64,000 nucleotides of DNA from Acidisoma cellulosilyticum (GTDB lineage Bacteria > Pseudomonadota > Alphaproteobacteria > Acetobacterales > Acetobacteraceae): NCBI RefSeq assembly GCF_020621385.1, contig NZ_JAESVA010000002.1:744001-808000 (forward strand), in the 5' to 3' direction. Positions 52,957 to 62,171 of the stretch are shown here, piece after piece; the stretch's first letter is position 1, and each line of letters opens with the position of its first letter. The translations under genes were made by a program, and so were the position numbers. The notes beneath the pieces were generated by a model that did not search any database, was not told where the DNA came from, and saw nothing but the letters and a program-made list of their open reading frames with translations.

Positions 52957-53997
52957 ATGAATCGTTTCGTTCGATATGCCCTTGCTGCCTTGCCGGTGAT
53001 GCTTCCCTTGGCCCCGGCAGCCCAGGCGGCCGACCCCGGTGTCCTGCATATCTATAACTGGACGGATTACACCTCCCCCGATCTCCTCAAAAAGTTTACG
53101 AAGGAGACCGGCATAAAGGTGACGCTCGACACCTATGATTCGAACGAGACGCTGCTGGCCAAGCTCAAGGCTGGCGCCGGCGGTTATGACCTCGTCATCG
53201 TTTCGAACGATTTCGTCAAAATCTTCATCGATCAAAAGCTGATCCAGCCGGTCGACGCGGCATCCATGGCGAATTTCCACTATCTCGACCCGCGCTGGCA
53301 GAAGCGCCCCTGGGACGCGACCGCCGCCTATACCGTTCCCTGGCAGTGGGGTACGACGTCCTTCGTCTATGACACCAACGTCTATCCCGGCCCGGTGGAC
53401 AGCATGTCGACCCTGTTCGACCCGCCGGCCGTCTTCAAGGGCAAGATCGGCATGCTGGGTTCGCCGAGCGAGGTCATCAACTTCGCCCTGCTCGATGTCG
53501 GGGCGGAGCCCTGCAGCAGCGATCCGGCGACCTTGAAAAAGGTGATGGCCCTGCTCGAAGCGCAGAAGCCTTTCGTCAAAGTCTATAATTCCGACGCGAT
53601 CGACGACCGCATGATTTCGGGCGAGACCACGATGAGCATGGCCTATTCGGGCGGAGCCGCCCGCATGCAGGCCCGCAAATCGACCATTCATTACGTCTAT
53701 GCAAAGGAAGGCGGCATCGGCTGGATGGATAATCTTGCCGTGCCGGTCGGCGCGCCGGATCTGGAGAACGCCAAGAAGTTCATGAACTTCATGATGGATC
53801 CGCAGAATGCGGCGGTGGAGACCGAATTCGCGCAGTATCAGAACGCTGTGCCGGATTCGAACAAGTATCTGCCGGCCAGCATCACCCAGGCGCCGCAGTT
53901 CAACCCGCCCGCAGGCTACAAGATCCTGTTCTCGCCCGGCTGCGGCGTGAAGGCGACGAAGGATTTCGACCGTATCTGGACGCTGCTGCGTAACTGA
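52957..53997 (+). CDS. PotD/PotF-like polyamine-binding protein
   Basis: 346 aa. Sec signal peptide (MNRFVRYALAALPVMLPLAP, cleavage after AQA). Mature part is an SBP_bac_8-type fold: VLHIYNWTDYTSPDLLKKFT, GYDLVIVSNDFVKIFI and DNLAVPVGAPDLENAKKF, characteristic of putrescine/spermidine binding proteins. It is 62 bp after the amidase gene and in the same direction, but no PotABC genes follow; the vapB remnant does. It either serves the permeases upstream or those of a distant operon. Confidence 0.88.
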   Translation: MNRFVRYALAALPVMLPLAPAAQAADPGVLHIYNWTDYTSPDLLKKFTKETGIKVTLDTYDSNETLLAKLKAGAGGYDLVIVSNDFVKIFIDQKLIQPVDAASMANFHYLDPRWQKRPWDATAAYTVPWQWGTTSFVYDTNVYPGPVDSMSTLFDPPAVFKGKIGMLGSPSEVINFALLDVGAEPCSSDPATLKKVMALLEAQKPFVKVYNSDAIDDRMISGETTMSMAYSGGAARMQARKSTIHYVYAKEGGIGWMDNLAVPVGAPDLENAKKFMNFMMDPQNAAVETEFAQYQNAVPDSNKYLPASITQAPQFNPPAGYKILFSPGCGVKATKDFDRIWTLLRN

Positions 53998-54074
53998 TGA
54001 CATCGGCGGGGGCGGTGATCCGCCCCCTCTTTGCGGCGACGTGCAGCAACTCGGTCGTCGAATCTGCTCAACCT

Positions 54075-54103
54075 CATTGTATATTCAGTCCGGATATACA
54101 ATG
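54075..54103. promoter_or_regulatory. Palindromic operator of the vapBC remnant
   Basis: CATTGTATAT (54075-54084) and ATATACAATG (54094-54103) form a perfect 10-bp inverted repeat with 9-nt spacer, ending 9 bp before the vapB ATG. VapBC systems self-regulate through such palindromes. Confidence 0.7.
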
Positions 54104-54111
54104 AGGCGATC

Positions 54112-54330
54112 ATGATGGCCAGCACATCGCTGTTCCTATCCAACGGTTGCCAGACGGTCCGACTGCCGAAGTCGGTCGCGTTCGCCAAGGATGTCCGGGA
54201 AGTGGTTATCGTGTCGGACGGTCCGCGGCGCATCATCGCGCCGGCCGAAGCGGCCTGGGACGATTTTTTCGATGCGCCTGGCGTCGATCTCGGACCACGC
54301 ACACAGCCGGCGGCGCGGGACCGTGATTGA
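54112..54330 (+). CDS. vapB: VapB-type antitoxin
   Basis: 72 aa, ATG at 54112 with GAGG 5 nt upstream. AbrB/MazE-like DNA-binding end: TSLFLSNGCQTVRLPKSVAF and VREVVIVSDGPRRIIAPAEA, followed by a toxin-binding tail (WDDFFDAPGVDLGPRTQ). It normally neutralises a PIN-domain VapC RNase encoded directly after it. Here the toxin is only a C-terminal stub, so this is an orphan antitoxin with its operator intact. Confidence 0.82.
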   Translation: MMASTSLFLSNGCQTVRLPKSVAFAKDVREVVIVSDGPRRIIAPAEAAWDDFFDAPGVDLGPRTQPAARDRD

Positions 54331-54463
54331 CCTTAATCACCTGATGATCGCAGGCCAGGCCCGAAGCCTTGGACTGATCGTCGTGACCGGGAATCTTGGC
54401 GAGTTTGAACGCGTTCAAGGCCTGCGGTGCGAGGACTGGCTACCTGACCAATACTCGCTGTAA
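54323..54463 (+). pseudogene. vapC: Truncated VapC toxin remnant
   Basis: An open frame of 46 codons beginning GTG in the end of vapB. It reads DLNHLMIAGQARSLGLIVVT, then GEFERVQGLRCEDWL, which matches the last third of PIN-domain VapC toxins (the D-x(3)-A-x-A and T-N-x(2)-EF-x-RV-x-GL region). The N-terminal part with the catalytic Asp and Glu (normally MxYLLDTN...) is missing, so it cannot be an active RNase. Confidence 0.75.
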
Positions 54464-54488
54464 ACAGCACTGTTTTATGGAAAAAGCT

Positions 54489-54564
54489 TGGCGTCCCGTA
54501 GGGGATTCGAACCCCTGTTACCGCCGTGAGAGGGCGGTGTCCTAGGCCTCTAGACGAACAGGAC
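54489..54564 (-). tRNA. tRNA-Glu (CTC)
   Basis: Acceptor GTCCTGT/ACGGGAC, anticodon loop CTCTCAC (anticodon CTC) on a CCGCC/GGCGG stem, T-arm with GGTTCGAATCC, discriminator G73 and encoded CCA. The rest of the gap 54464-54785 shows nothing else. Confidence 0.95.
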
Positions 54565-54785
54565 AGGCCAGCTAAACGCCGTTTGGCGTGGAGCGGGTCT
54601 ATAAAGACCTCATGCGCTGGGAGCAAGGGCGAAGGATCGCCGGTTCGGATTTCCGTCCGCATAGCGGATAAGCGCCGGGCGAAAATCCCGCCCGATTTTG
54701 GCCGCCGCAAAAAATTCTCGGGAAAACCGCCGGGACAGATCACGTAATCGTTGCTCCGGCAGCATTGCGGTGCACAATAGTAGGC

Positions 54786-57617
54786 ATGGCAGACCAACAT
54801 GCACCCCTCGGCGACGTCCCTTCCTCCATCGAACAGCCCGCGCATATCGCGGCGCTGGCCGCCGACCTGCTCGGCGTCATGAATCAGGCCTTGGTCCGCG
54901 CGGCCGAGGACCCGTTCAGTAATCCCGTCATGACGACGGCGCTGGCGGTTTCCCGGCGCATCGACCAGGGACACCTGACCGAGGCTGACCTGCAGGGTCT
55001 GGTCTGTTGGCTGAGGGACGAGGCCTGGCAGCAGCGCGCCGCACGGTTGGCCGATTATACCGGCCTCTCCTCGGGCGAAGATCCCGTCACCGGCATGCAG
55101 GTGCTGGCCACCCGCCTGGTACGGCCTGACCCGAATGACAGCGCCGTGCCCTTCGCCCAATTCCAGAAGGCGACGGAGCGCACCCGTTTTTCAGCGGTCT
55201 TCACCGCCCACCCGACCTTCTCCTTGCCCTACGCGGTCGGCGACGCGCTGGCGCGTGCGGCCTCCGGCGAGGATAGTGCCGCCTGCTTCACCACCCACCG
55301 CCCATTGCCGGTGACGCTGGAAGACGAGTTCGATCAGGCGCATGCCGCCATCGCCCGTGGGCGTGACGCGATCGACCTGCTGACCGGCGCCATTCTGGAT
55401 GCCGCGCGGGGGATCTGGCCGCATCGCTGGGCCGATCTCGCGCCCAAGGCCATCACGCTGACCACCTGGGTCGGCTATGATACCGACGGCCGCACCGATA
55501 TCGGCTGGTGGGATACGCTGCGCCTGCGCCTGCGCATGAAGCTGTATCAGTTGCAGCGTGTGGAAGCGCAGCTGCTGCCCTTGCCCAGCGCCACGGCCAT
55601 TCTGGACAAGGTCCAGGCGGCGGTCGCCGCGGTCGAGGAAGAGATTGCCGCCGCGCCCAATGGCACCGATGTCGATGCCGTGGGCGAATTCGGCCGCACG
55701 CTGATGCGCCTGCAGGATCAGGCGCTGGTGACGCCCGAGCCGCTGCTGGCTTTGTTCCCGGCCGCCCTTGCCGCCGCCGACGATGTCGAGAAGCGCGCGC
55801 TGCTGATCGTCCGCGCCGGCCTCGTCTCCCATAATCTCGGCCTCGCCCATACCCATGTGCGGCTGAACTCGGCCCAATTGCATAATTCCGTCCGTCAGCG
55901 CCTGGGTCTGGCCGACCCACCGGCCGATCCGTCCCGCCGCCGCGTGCTGCTCGGCGCCATCAATACGGCGCTGGACGAAGTGAAGCCCGAAGCCATCAAT
56001 TTCGGAACGCTGATGGCGGAACAGGCTTCCGCCGCGCGGCTGATGATGACGGTCGTGCAGATGGTCAAGCATATCGATGGCGCGAGCCCGGTGCGCTTCC
56101 TGATCGCCGAGACCGAGACCGGCTACACCCTGCTGACCGCGCTCTATTTCGCGAAACTGTTCGGGATCGAAGACAAGATCGAGATCAGCCCGCTATTCGA
56201 AACGGCGGAAGCGCTGTCCCAGGGCAATCGCATCATCGAGGAGGCGCTGCGCAGCCCGCATTATCGCGCCTATCTGCGCCGCACCGGCAAGCTCGCCGTC
56301 CAGTTCGGCTATTCCGATTCGGGCCGCTATGTCGGCCAGATTGCGGCGACTTATCTGATCGAACGGCTGCGGCTGAAGATCTGCGAGGCGATGGTGAAGC
56401 ATGGCCTCACCGACGTCGAGCTGGTGCTGTTCGACACGCATGGCGAAAGCATCGGCCGTGGCGCACATCCCGGCTCGCTCACGGATCGTCTCGCCTATCT
56501 GTCGCCGGCCGTCGGACGTAAGGCCTTCGAGGTCGCCGGCATCAAGTATCGCGAGGAAAGCGCCTTCCAGGGCGGCGACGGCTATATGCTGTTCGGCACG
56601 CCGGCACTGGCGCAGGCGACCATCCTCAAGATCGCGGAATTCGCGCTCGGCGAGATGGATGAGGGCGATGACCCGATCTATCAGGATGCCGATTTTGCGG
56701 CGGATTTCTTCGCGACCATCCGCAATAGCATGGAAGAACTGGTCGAAGACCCCGGCTATGCCGCCATGCTGGGCACGTTCGGCCCCGCGCTGATCGACCG
56801 CACGGGGTCACGCCCGGCGGCGCGGCAAAGCGATACCTCGGGCGGGCCGGCCATCATCAGCCATCCGCGTGAGCTGCGCGCCATTCCGAATAACGCCATC
56901 CTGCAGCAGCTCGGCTGGTGCGCGAATACCTTGCAGGGGCTGGGTCTTGCCGCCAGCCGCAACCCGGACGCGGTGGCCGAACTGCGGCGCACCAGCCCGC
57001 GCTTCCGCCGCTCGATGGATTTCGCGTCCCACGCCATGCGCCATTCGCATCTGGATGTGCTGCGCGCCGTGGTGGAAACGCTGGACCCCGGCACCTGGCT
57101 GGACCGGGCGGGCCATAGCGTCATTCCCGGCCGGCGCGAAGCGCTAACGGCGGTCGCGACCGGTCTGGAGCAGCTCAATATCTGGTCGGATGTGCTGGCC
57201 ATGTTCCGCCGCGTCCATGCCGATCATCTGGCATTGCGCGCGGCCTGGGCGGATGCGCCGCAGATGAATGACCGCGAACTGCTGCTGCATGCGCTGCGGC
57301 TAGCCGCCATTCACCGCATCTGGATTCTGACGGCGATGATCCCGGATTTCGCGCCGCGCCTCGGCGTCATGCGGACCGGCCTGCAGCAGCGTCTGCTGCG
57401 ACTGGATGTGCCGGCGGCGCTGCAGACGCTCGGCCGCATCTTCCCGAAAGCCCCCGATGAGACGACGGGCACCGATTTCGGTGAGCCTGGCACCTCAGCC
57501 AATAGTCTGGGTTATGGGCGCGAGCATGACGAGATCTTCTCGCCCATCGCGCGCTACTTCGCGCTGGTGCGGGAAATCAGCACGGCCGTTGCGCATGAGG
57601 TCGGCGCGTTCGGTTAG
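54786..57617 (+). CDS. Phosphoenolpyruvate carboxylase-family protein (divergent)
   Basis: 943 aa from the ATG at 54786. PEPC-like order of motifs: FTAHPTFSLPYAVG (the HPT of the active-site His motif), GYSDSGRYVGQI (for GYSDSNKDGG), DTHGESIGRGAHPGS (for GRGGSVGRGGGP) and RAIPNNAILQQLGW (for RxIPWVFxWTQ). Several glycines and the C-terminal RNTG of true PEPC are lost; the end is IARYFALVREISTAVAHEVG instead. It may still fix bicarbonate on PEP, or have changed function. Stands alone; followed by a long hairpin. Confidence 0.7.
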   Translation: MADQHAPLGDVPSSIEQPAHIAALAADLLGVMNQALVRAAEDPFSNPVMTTALAVSRRIDQGHLTEADLQGLVCWLRDEAWQQRAARLADYTGLSSGEDPVTGMQVLATRLVRPDPNDSAVPFAQFQKATERTRFSAVFTAHPTFSLPYAVGDALARAASGEDSAACFTTHRPLPVTLEDEFDQAHAAIARGRDAIDLLTGAILDAARGIWPHRWADLAPKAITLTTWVGYDTDGRTDIGWWDTLRLRLRMKLYQLQRVEAQLLPLPSATAILDKVQAAVAAVEEEIAAAPNGTDVDAVGEFGRTLMRLQDQALVTPEPLLALFPAALAAADDVEKRALLIVRAGLVSHNLGLAHTHVRLNSAQLHNSVRQRLGLADPPADPSRRRVLLGAINTALDEVKPEAINFGTLMAEQASAARLMMTVVQMVKHIDGASPVRFLIAETETGYTLLTALYFAKLFGIEDKIEISPLFETAEALSQGNRIIEEALRSPHYRAYLRRTGKLAVQFGYSDSGRYVGQIAATYLIERLRLKICEAMVKHGLTDVELVLFDTHGESIGRGAHPGSLTDRLAYLSPAVGRKAFEVAGIKYREESAFQGGDGYMLFGTPALAQATILKIAEFALGEMDEGDDPIYQDADFAADFFATIRNSMEELVEDPGYAAMLGTFGPALIDRTGSRPAARQSDTSGGPAIISHPRELRAIPNNAILQQLGWCANTLQGLGLAASRNPDAVAELRRTSPRFRRSMDFASHAMRHSHLDVLRAVVETLDPGTWLDRAGHSVIPGRREALTAVATGLEQLNIWSDVLAMFRRVHADHLALRAAWADAPQMNDRELLLHALRLAAIHRIWILTAMIPDFAPRLGVMRTGLQQRLLRLDVPAALQTLGRIFPKAPDETTGTDFGEPGTSANSLGYGREHDEIFSPIARYFALVREISTAVAHEVGAFG

Positions 57618-57625
57618 CAAAATAC

Positions 57626-57660
57626 ATCGTCATCCGCGCATTCGCTGCGCGGATGACGAT
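57626..57660. terminator. Bidirectional terminator hairpin
   Basis: Perfect 15-bp stem (ATCGTCATCCGCGCA and its complement) with loop TTCGC, between the convergent PEPC-family and ferredoxin genes. Confidence 0.75.
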
Positions 57661-57675
57661 AGAGGGAGATTAGCC

Positions 57676-58005
57676 TCAGCCGCCCGCGTTGCGGGTGCCG
57701 GTCGGCAATTTCACCACCAGGCCGTCCAGACCGTCATTGATCACGATCTGGCAGCCGAGACGCGACGTCTCCTCCAGCCCGAAGGCGAGGTCGAGCATGT
57801 CTTCCTCATCCTCGGTCGGCGGGGTCAGCCTCTCGAACCAATCCGGGTCGATGACGACGTGACAGGTGGAGCAGGCGAGCGAACCCTCGCAGGCGCCTTC
57901 CAGGTCAACGCCATGCTTATGGGCGACCTCCAGCACGGATAGCCCGACCGGCGCATCCACTTCGCGGGGCGTTCCATCGCGCTCGATGAAGGTCATCTTC
58001 GGCAT
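57676..58005 (-). CDS. fdx: 2Fe-2S ferredoxin
   Basis: 109 aa from the ATG at 58005 (GGAATTGAG upstream; a GTG at 58026 is less likely). Adrenodoxin/ISC-type: the cluster Cys lie in [15 protein letters not shown] with the last one in LGCQIVI. It would supply electrons for Fe-S cluster assembly. Last gene of the cysE-nifS-iscS-fdx operon. Confidence 0.92.
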   Translation of the reverse strand: MPKMTFIERDGTPREVDAPVGLSVLEVAHKHGVDLEGACEGSLACSTCHVVIDPDWFERLTPPTEDEEDMLDLAFGLEETSRLGCQIVINDGLDGLVVKLPTGTRNAGG

Positions 58006-58057
58006 CGGCGTCTCAATTCCTGTCACAAGGCCGGCTGCGAACCGGCGAGAAGTTCCG

Positions 58058-59224
58058 TCAATCCGCCGCAGCGGCCCGACCCGGCTGCGCCGCCGCGATC
58101 ATCTGCGTGGCGGCCAGATCGATATCGGCGTCGGAGGTAAATCGTCCCAATCCGATGCGCAAGCTGCGTGCTGCAGCTTCGGTCGACAGGCCGATGGCCG
58201 TCAACACATGGCTCGCGCCAACCGACCCGTCTGCGGCACTTGTGCAAGCGGAACTGGACGAGAGGCAAAGGTCCGGGACATCCGCCAGGATCGCCGCAGC
58301 GCCGCGCTGCGGAAAGGTGAGGTTGAGATTGCCGGCAACCCGATTGTCCGCGTCGCCATTCAGAACAAGCCCCGGAATGCCGGCCAGCAGGAGAGACAGT
58401 AGACGGCTGGTCTGTGCGCGAATGCGCAGAGTCTCGGCCTCGCCTTCCGTCCGGGCAAGCCGCGCAGCCTCGCCCATCGCCACGATCAACGGCACGGCCA
58501 AGGTGCCCGACCGCAGGCCACGCTCCTGCCCGCCACCGGCGACGAGGGCGGCAATCCGCATACGCGGACGCCGGCGGAGATAAAGCGCGCCGATCCCTTT
58601 CGGCCCGTACATCTTATGGGCCGAAAGCGAGACGAGATCGGCCGGAATCTGCCCGATATCAAGCGCGAAGCGACCGGCCGCCTGGGCGGCGTCGACATGA
58701 AAACCCGCCCCCGCCGCCTTCACCAAGCGGCCGAGCCCCGCCAGATCCTGCACCACGCCGATCTCGTTATTCACGGCCATGATGGAGACGAGCAGCGTCG
58801 GCACGGTCAGCGCTTCGGCCAAAACATCTGGGTCCAGCAATCCGTTCGGCTGCACGGGCAGCACCACGGGCTCGAACCCTTCATCCGCCAGTGCCATGAC
58901 CGGATCGAGGACCGCATGATGCTCAGTCACCAGGGTAATGATGCGACGCCGATTATCGCCCATGCTGCGCGCAAAACGCGCCGCGCCCAGGATGGAAAGG
59001 TTGTTCGATTCGGTCGCGCCGGAGGTGAAGATGATCTCCGACGCGCTGGCGCCGATCAGCGCTGCCACCTGCATGCGCGCTGCCTCGACGGCCGCTGCCG
59101 CGTCACGGCCCATGCCGTGTTCGACACTGCCGGCATTGCCGAAACGCTCGGTGAACCAGGGCAGCATTTCCGCCAAAACGCGCGGATCGCAGGGCGTGGT
59201 CGCGTGATTGTCGAGATAGATCAT
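58058..59224 (-). CDS. iscS: Cysteine desulfurase (IscS-like)
   Basis: 388 aa from the ATG at 59224, overlapping the end of the upstream desulfurase gene; the frame opens farther up, but [16 protein letters not shown] is the family start. PLP Lys in [13 protein letters not shown]; catalytic Cys in SSSSACTSA. It removes sulfur from cysteine and hands it to Fe-S scaffolds and tRNA enzymes. No iscU or sufB lies in the window. Confidence 0.92.
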   Translation of the reverse strand: MIYLDNHATTPCDPRVLAEMLPWFTERFGNAGSVEHGMGRDAAAAVEAARMQVAALIGASASEIIFTSGATESNNLSILGAARFARSMGDNRRRIITLVTEHHAVLDPVMALADEGFEPVVLPVQPNGLLDPDVLAEALTVPTLLVSIMAVNNEIGVVQDLAGLGRLVKAAGAGFHVDAAQAAGRFALDIGQIPADLVSLSAHKMYGPKGIGALYLRRRPRMRIAALVAGGGQERGLRSGTLAVPLIVAMGEAARLARTEGEAETLRIRAQTSRLLSLLLAGIPGLVLNGDADNRVAGNLNLTFPQRGAAAILADVPDLCLSSSSACTSAADGSVGASHVLTAIGLSTEAAARSLRIGLGRFTSDADIDLAATQMIAAAQPGRAAAAD

Positions 59225-60336
59225 GCGGCTGCGTGGCGAAGCATGCGTGCCGCCATTGCCTGATAGGCGGCGATGAAGGCTGCCGCATCGGCCTCGGTCG
59301 CGTTCCATGGCAGAGAGACGCGGATCGCCTGAGCCGAAAGATCGCCCAAGCCCATCGCTTCCAGCACATGGCTGCGCGCGACCTTGCCGGAGGAACAGGC
59401 CGCACCGGCCGAGACCGAAATGCCGGCCAGATCGAGCGCGATGACCTGCGATTCCGCGCGCACGCCGGGCAGCGCCAGGCAGGTGGTATTGGGCAGACGC
59501 GCGGCGCTGGCGCCGATGACGGTGGCGCCGGCCGCCAAAGCCGCCGCCTCCATCGCATCGCGCAAGGGTGCGAGCCTGGCCGATTCGTCCGCTCGGCAGG
59601 TGACGGCTGCGGCCGCGAAGCCGGCGATATTGGGCAGCGCATGGGTGCCGCCCCGGCGCCCACGCTCCTGCCCGCCGCCGAGCACCAGCGGCTGCAAAAG
59701 GGCGGCGGCCGCAGGCGTCAGCAACAGCGCACCGGCCCCAGGCGGCCCGCCGAGCTTATGGGCTGAGAGCGTCATGCAATCGGCGCCGCTTGCGGAAAAA
59801 TCGACGGGCAACCGCCCGGCACCCTGCACGGCATCGACATGAAACAGCACGCCGGCCGCACGGCAAAGGCTGGCGATTTCGGCCAAGGGTTGGATGGTTC
59901 CGGTCTCATTATTGGCCAGCATGACGGAGACGAGCGCCGGCTTCTCATGCGCCAGAGCCGCGACCAGGACGTCGAGCATAACCCGCCCGTCTCTATCCAC
60001 GGGCAGAATAGCGGCACCGTCCCCGGCGGCGGCGATCACCGCCGCGTGTTCGGTGGCACCCCGCAGCACGCGGCCGCCACGGGCGAGGCCGTGAATGGCG
60101 ATGGCATTGGCCTCCGTCCCGCCGGAGGCGAAGACGAGGTTGCGGGCCGAGCCACCGAAACGGGTGGCAATCGCCTCCCGCGCGTCTTCCAGGATTTTCC
60201 GTGCCGCGCGGCCGTCACCGTGAATGGACGACGGATTGCCCAGCGTATCGAGCGCCGCCATCACCGCGGCCCTTGCCTCTGACCGCAGCGGCTCAGTCGC
60301 ATTGGCATCCAGATAGACGCGGGAGGAGGCCGCCAT
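59221..60336 (-). CDS. Second cysteine desulfurase-family enzyme
   Basis: 371 aa, ATG at 60336. Same fold as its neighbour but only moderately similar: VYLDANATEPLRSEARAAVM start, PLP Lys in LSAHKLGGPPGAGALLL, catalytic Cys in AGAACSSGKVARSHVL. It lacks the long catalytic-loop SSSSACTSA form, so it is of the NifS/SufS-like group II flavour. The start overlaps cysE's stop region; the stop overlaps the next desulfurase. Confidence 0.88.
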   Translation of the reverse strand: MAASSRVYLDANATEPLRSEARAAVMAALDTLGNPSSIHGDGRAARKILEDAREAIATRFGGSARNLVFASGGTEANAIAIHGLARGGRVLRGATEHAAVIAAAGDGAAILPVDRDGRVMLDVLVAALAHEKPALVSVMLANNETGTIQPLAEIASLCRAAGVLFHVDAVQGAGRLPVDFSASGADCMTLSAHKLGGPPGAGALLLTPAAAALLQPLVLGGGQERGRRGGTHALPNIAGFAAAAVTCRADESARLAPLRDAMEAAALAAGATVIGASAARLPNTTCLALPGVRAESQVIALDLAGISVSAGAACSSGKVARSHVLEAMGLGDLSAQAIRVSLPWNATEADAAAFIAAYQAMAARMLRHAAA

Positions 60337-60337
60337 A

Positions 60338-61018
60338 TCAGTCAGCCGGTTCCAGCCGGGACGCGCGGGCGCCGGCCAGCCTGCCCACGCGCGCCTCAAG
60401 CTCCGCCAATTCCGCGCGCAGGCTTTCGATGTCGCGCAGCAAGGGATCGACCGCCATTTCCGAGCAGGGCGTGCCGTACGCGTCGAAACAGGGTTTGGCG
60501 CGCACGCGGTCCAGCGCATTGGCGGCAGCGGCGACCATGGTGGTGCCGGCGGGCACAGGCTTGATGATCAAAGCATTGGCGCCGATGCGCGCACCGTCGC
60601 CGACCAGGATATCGCCCAGGATCTTGGCGCCGGCACCGATAATGACGTTATTGCCGATAGTCGGGTGGCGCTTGCCATGGGTGAGGCTGGTGCCGCCGAG
60701 CGTGACCTGATGGTACAAGGTGACATCGTCACCCACGATCGCCGTCTCCCCGATCACCAGGCCCATGCCATGGTCGATGACCAGGCGACGGCCGAGCTTA
60801 GCCGCCGGATGAATCTCGATACCGGTCAGCCAGCGGCTGATATGGGCGGTGAAGCGCGCCAGCGATGTCCAATTCGCCCGCCACAAGCGCTGCGCGAAGC
60901 GATGCCAAAGAACGGCATGCAGGCCAGGATAACAGAACAGAACCACCGCCGAGGACCGGGCCGCGGGGTCCTTCTCACGATAGGCAGCAATGCTTTCCCG
61001 TAGAAACATAAAGGCCAT
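60338..61018 (-). CDS. cysE: Serine O-acetyltransferase
   Basis: 226 aa from the ATG at 61018 (the frame opens at 61078). Hexapeptide-repeat trimer that acetylates serine for cysteine synthesis. Marks: AHISRWLTGIEIHPAAKLGR, LVIDHGMGLVIGETAIVGDD, TLYHQVTLGGTSLTHGKRHP and the left-handed beta-helix up to PAGTTMVA. The N-terminal helical domain of E. coli CysE is shortened. First gene of the operon with the desulfurases, linking cysteine supply to sulfur transfer. Confidence 0.92.
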   Translation of the reverse strand: MAFMFLRESIAAYREKDPAARSSAVVLFCYPGLHAVLWHRFAQRLWRANWTSLARFTAHISRWLTGIEIHPAAKLGRRLVIDHGMGLVIGETAIVGDDVTLYHQVTLGGTSLTHGKRHPTIGNNVIIGAGAKILGDILVGDGARIGANALIIKPVPAGTTMVAAAANALDRVRAKPCFDAYGTPCSEMAVDPLLRDIESLRAELAELEARVGRLAGARASRLEPAD

Positions 61019-61329
61019 GCGACATTTCCATATGAATTCGGCAGCCTGCCGCCTTATTATCATGCTTGTCCTCGACATAAGAAAGGCTTTGCCGGGGCAG
61101 CTGCTATCCCTTGATACCTTCCTCCGCTTTCCCGCGTTGATGCCTGGGGCGGTGATGCCATCGCGTATCGCTCAGGCTGCGCTCGTCGCCTGTCAGCCTC
61201 CTCGTAGAGTGTCGCATCACCATGGTGGCGCGGCATGGCTGGCATTCGGTACCAGCGAATTGAAGGAATTGCTTACGAATTAGGATGCAGCTGCGGAGGC
61301 GGGCCTTTATCGAAGGGGCTGAGTTGTAA

Positions 61330-61353
61330 GGCCGCCCGGGCAACCGGGAGGCC
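61330..61353 (+). promoter_or_regulatory. GNRA hairpin in the leader of the alpha/beta hydrolase
   Basis: GGCC-G-CCCGG, loop GCAA, CCGGG-A-GGCC: two stems split by a G-A pair, closed by a GNRA tetraloop, 30 bp before the ATG at 61384. It lies in a 365-bp gap (61019-61383) that otherwise shows no clear feature. Possibly a cis-acting RNA element. Confidence 0.4.
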
Positions 61354-61383
61354 CAATCGCTATCGAAGATAGGTTTTGAGCCC

Positions 61384-62049
61384 ATGCCTGAAGTGATGTT
61401 CGCCGGCCCTGACGGTCGTTTGGAAGGCCGCTACCACCACAGCAAGGACACGGGCGCCCCCCTGGCGCTCGTTCTTCACCCGCACCCCCTGCATGGGGGG
61501 ACCATGAATAACCGCATCACCTATTCCATGTTCCAGGGCTTCCAGCGCCTTGGCTTCTCCGTGATGCGCTTCAATTTCCGCGGCGTCGGCCGCAGCCAGG
61601 GCCGCTATGACGGCGGTATTGGTGAGATCAGCGATGCCGCCGGCGCGCTGGACTGGATGCAGTCCGTGAACCCGAATTCCGGCGGTCTCTGGATTGCGGG
61701 CTATTCCTTCGGTGCCTTCGTCGGCATGCAGCTGTTGATGCGCCGCCCGGAAATCTCGGGCTGGATCAGCGTCGCCCCGCCCGCGACCCATTACGATTTC
61801 GGCTTCCTGGCCCCTTGCCCGACCGGCGGGCTGATGATCCACGGCGATGCCGATGAAATGGTGGCCGAGCCCGGCGTGCGGAAGCTGGTCGATAAGCTGA
61901 ACACCCAGAAGGGCGTTTCGATCGACTATCGCGTCTATGAAGGTGCGGACCACGTGATGGCGAATTACGCCGATCGCGTCGGCACCGAAATGGAAGAATA
62001 CGTCCGCCAGACCATGGCGCGTAAGCAGATGGCGCTGGCCGCCGACTGA
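61384..62049 (+). CDS. Alpha/beta hydrolase
   Basis: 221 aa. HPHPLHGGTMNN and FNFRGVGRSQGRYDGG at the start, the nucleophile elbow GYSFGAF, and catalytic Asp/His in HGDADEMV and GADHVM. This is the small conserved alphaproteobacterial hydrolase group found beside Fe-S/cysteine-desulfurase genes, which fits the divergent cysE-iscS operon. Substrate unknown. A 19-bp terminator follows. Confidence 0.88.
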   Translation: MPEVMFAGPDGRLEGRYHHSKDTGAPLALVLHPHPLHGGTMNNRITYSMFQGFQRLGFSVMRFNFRGVGRSQGRYDGGIGEISDAAGALDWMQSVNPNSGGLWIAGYSFGAFVGMQLLMRRPEISGWISVAPPATHYDFGFLAPCPTGGLMIHGDADEMVAEPGVRKLVDKLNTQKGVSIDYRVYEGADHVMANYADRVGTEMEEYVRQTMARKQMALAAD

Positions 62050-62070
62050 GGCTTTTCGCCGATCAGGCTT

Positions 62071-62112
62071 TGCAAAACCGGATGGCGCAGGCTTGCGCCA
62101 TCCGGTTTTGCA
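62071..62112 (+). terminator. Rho-independent terminator
   Basis: A perfect 19-bp stem (TGCAAAACCGGATGGCGCA and its complement) with loop GGCT, ending in T-rich DNA; between the hydrolase and the convergent dehydrogenase gene. Confidence 0.88.
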
Positions 62113-62171
62113 TTTTCAGGAAACTCGTTTTACATAAATAACGATTTGCCGCACTGCAGCATAAACGGCAG

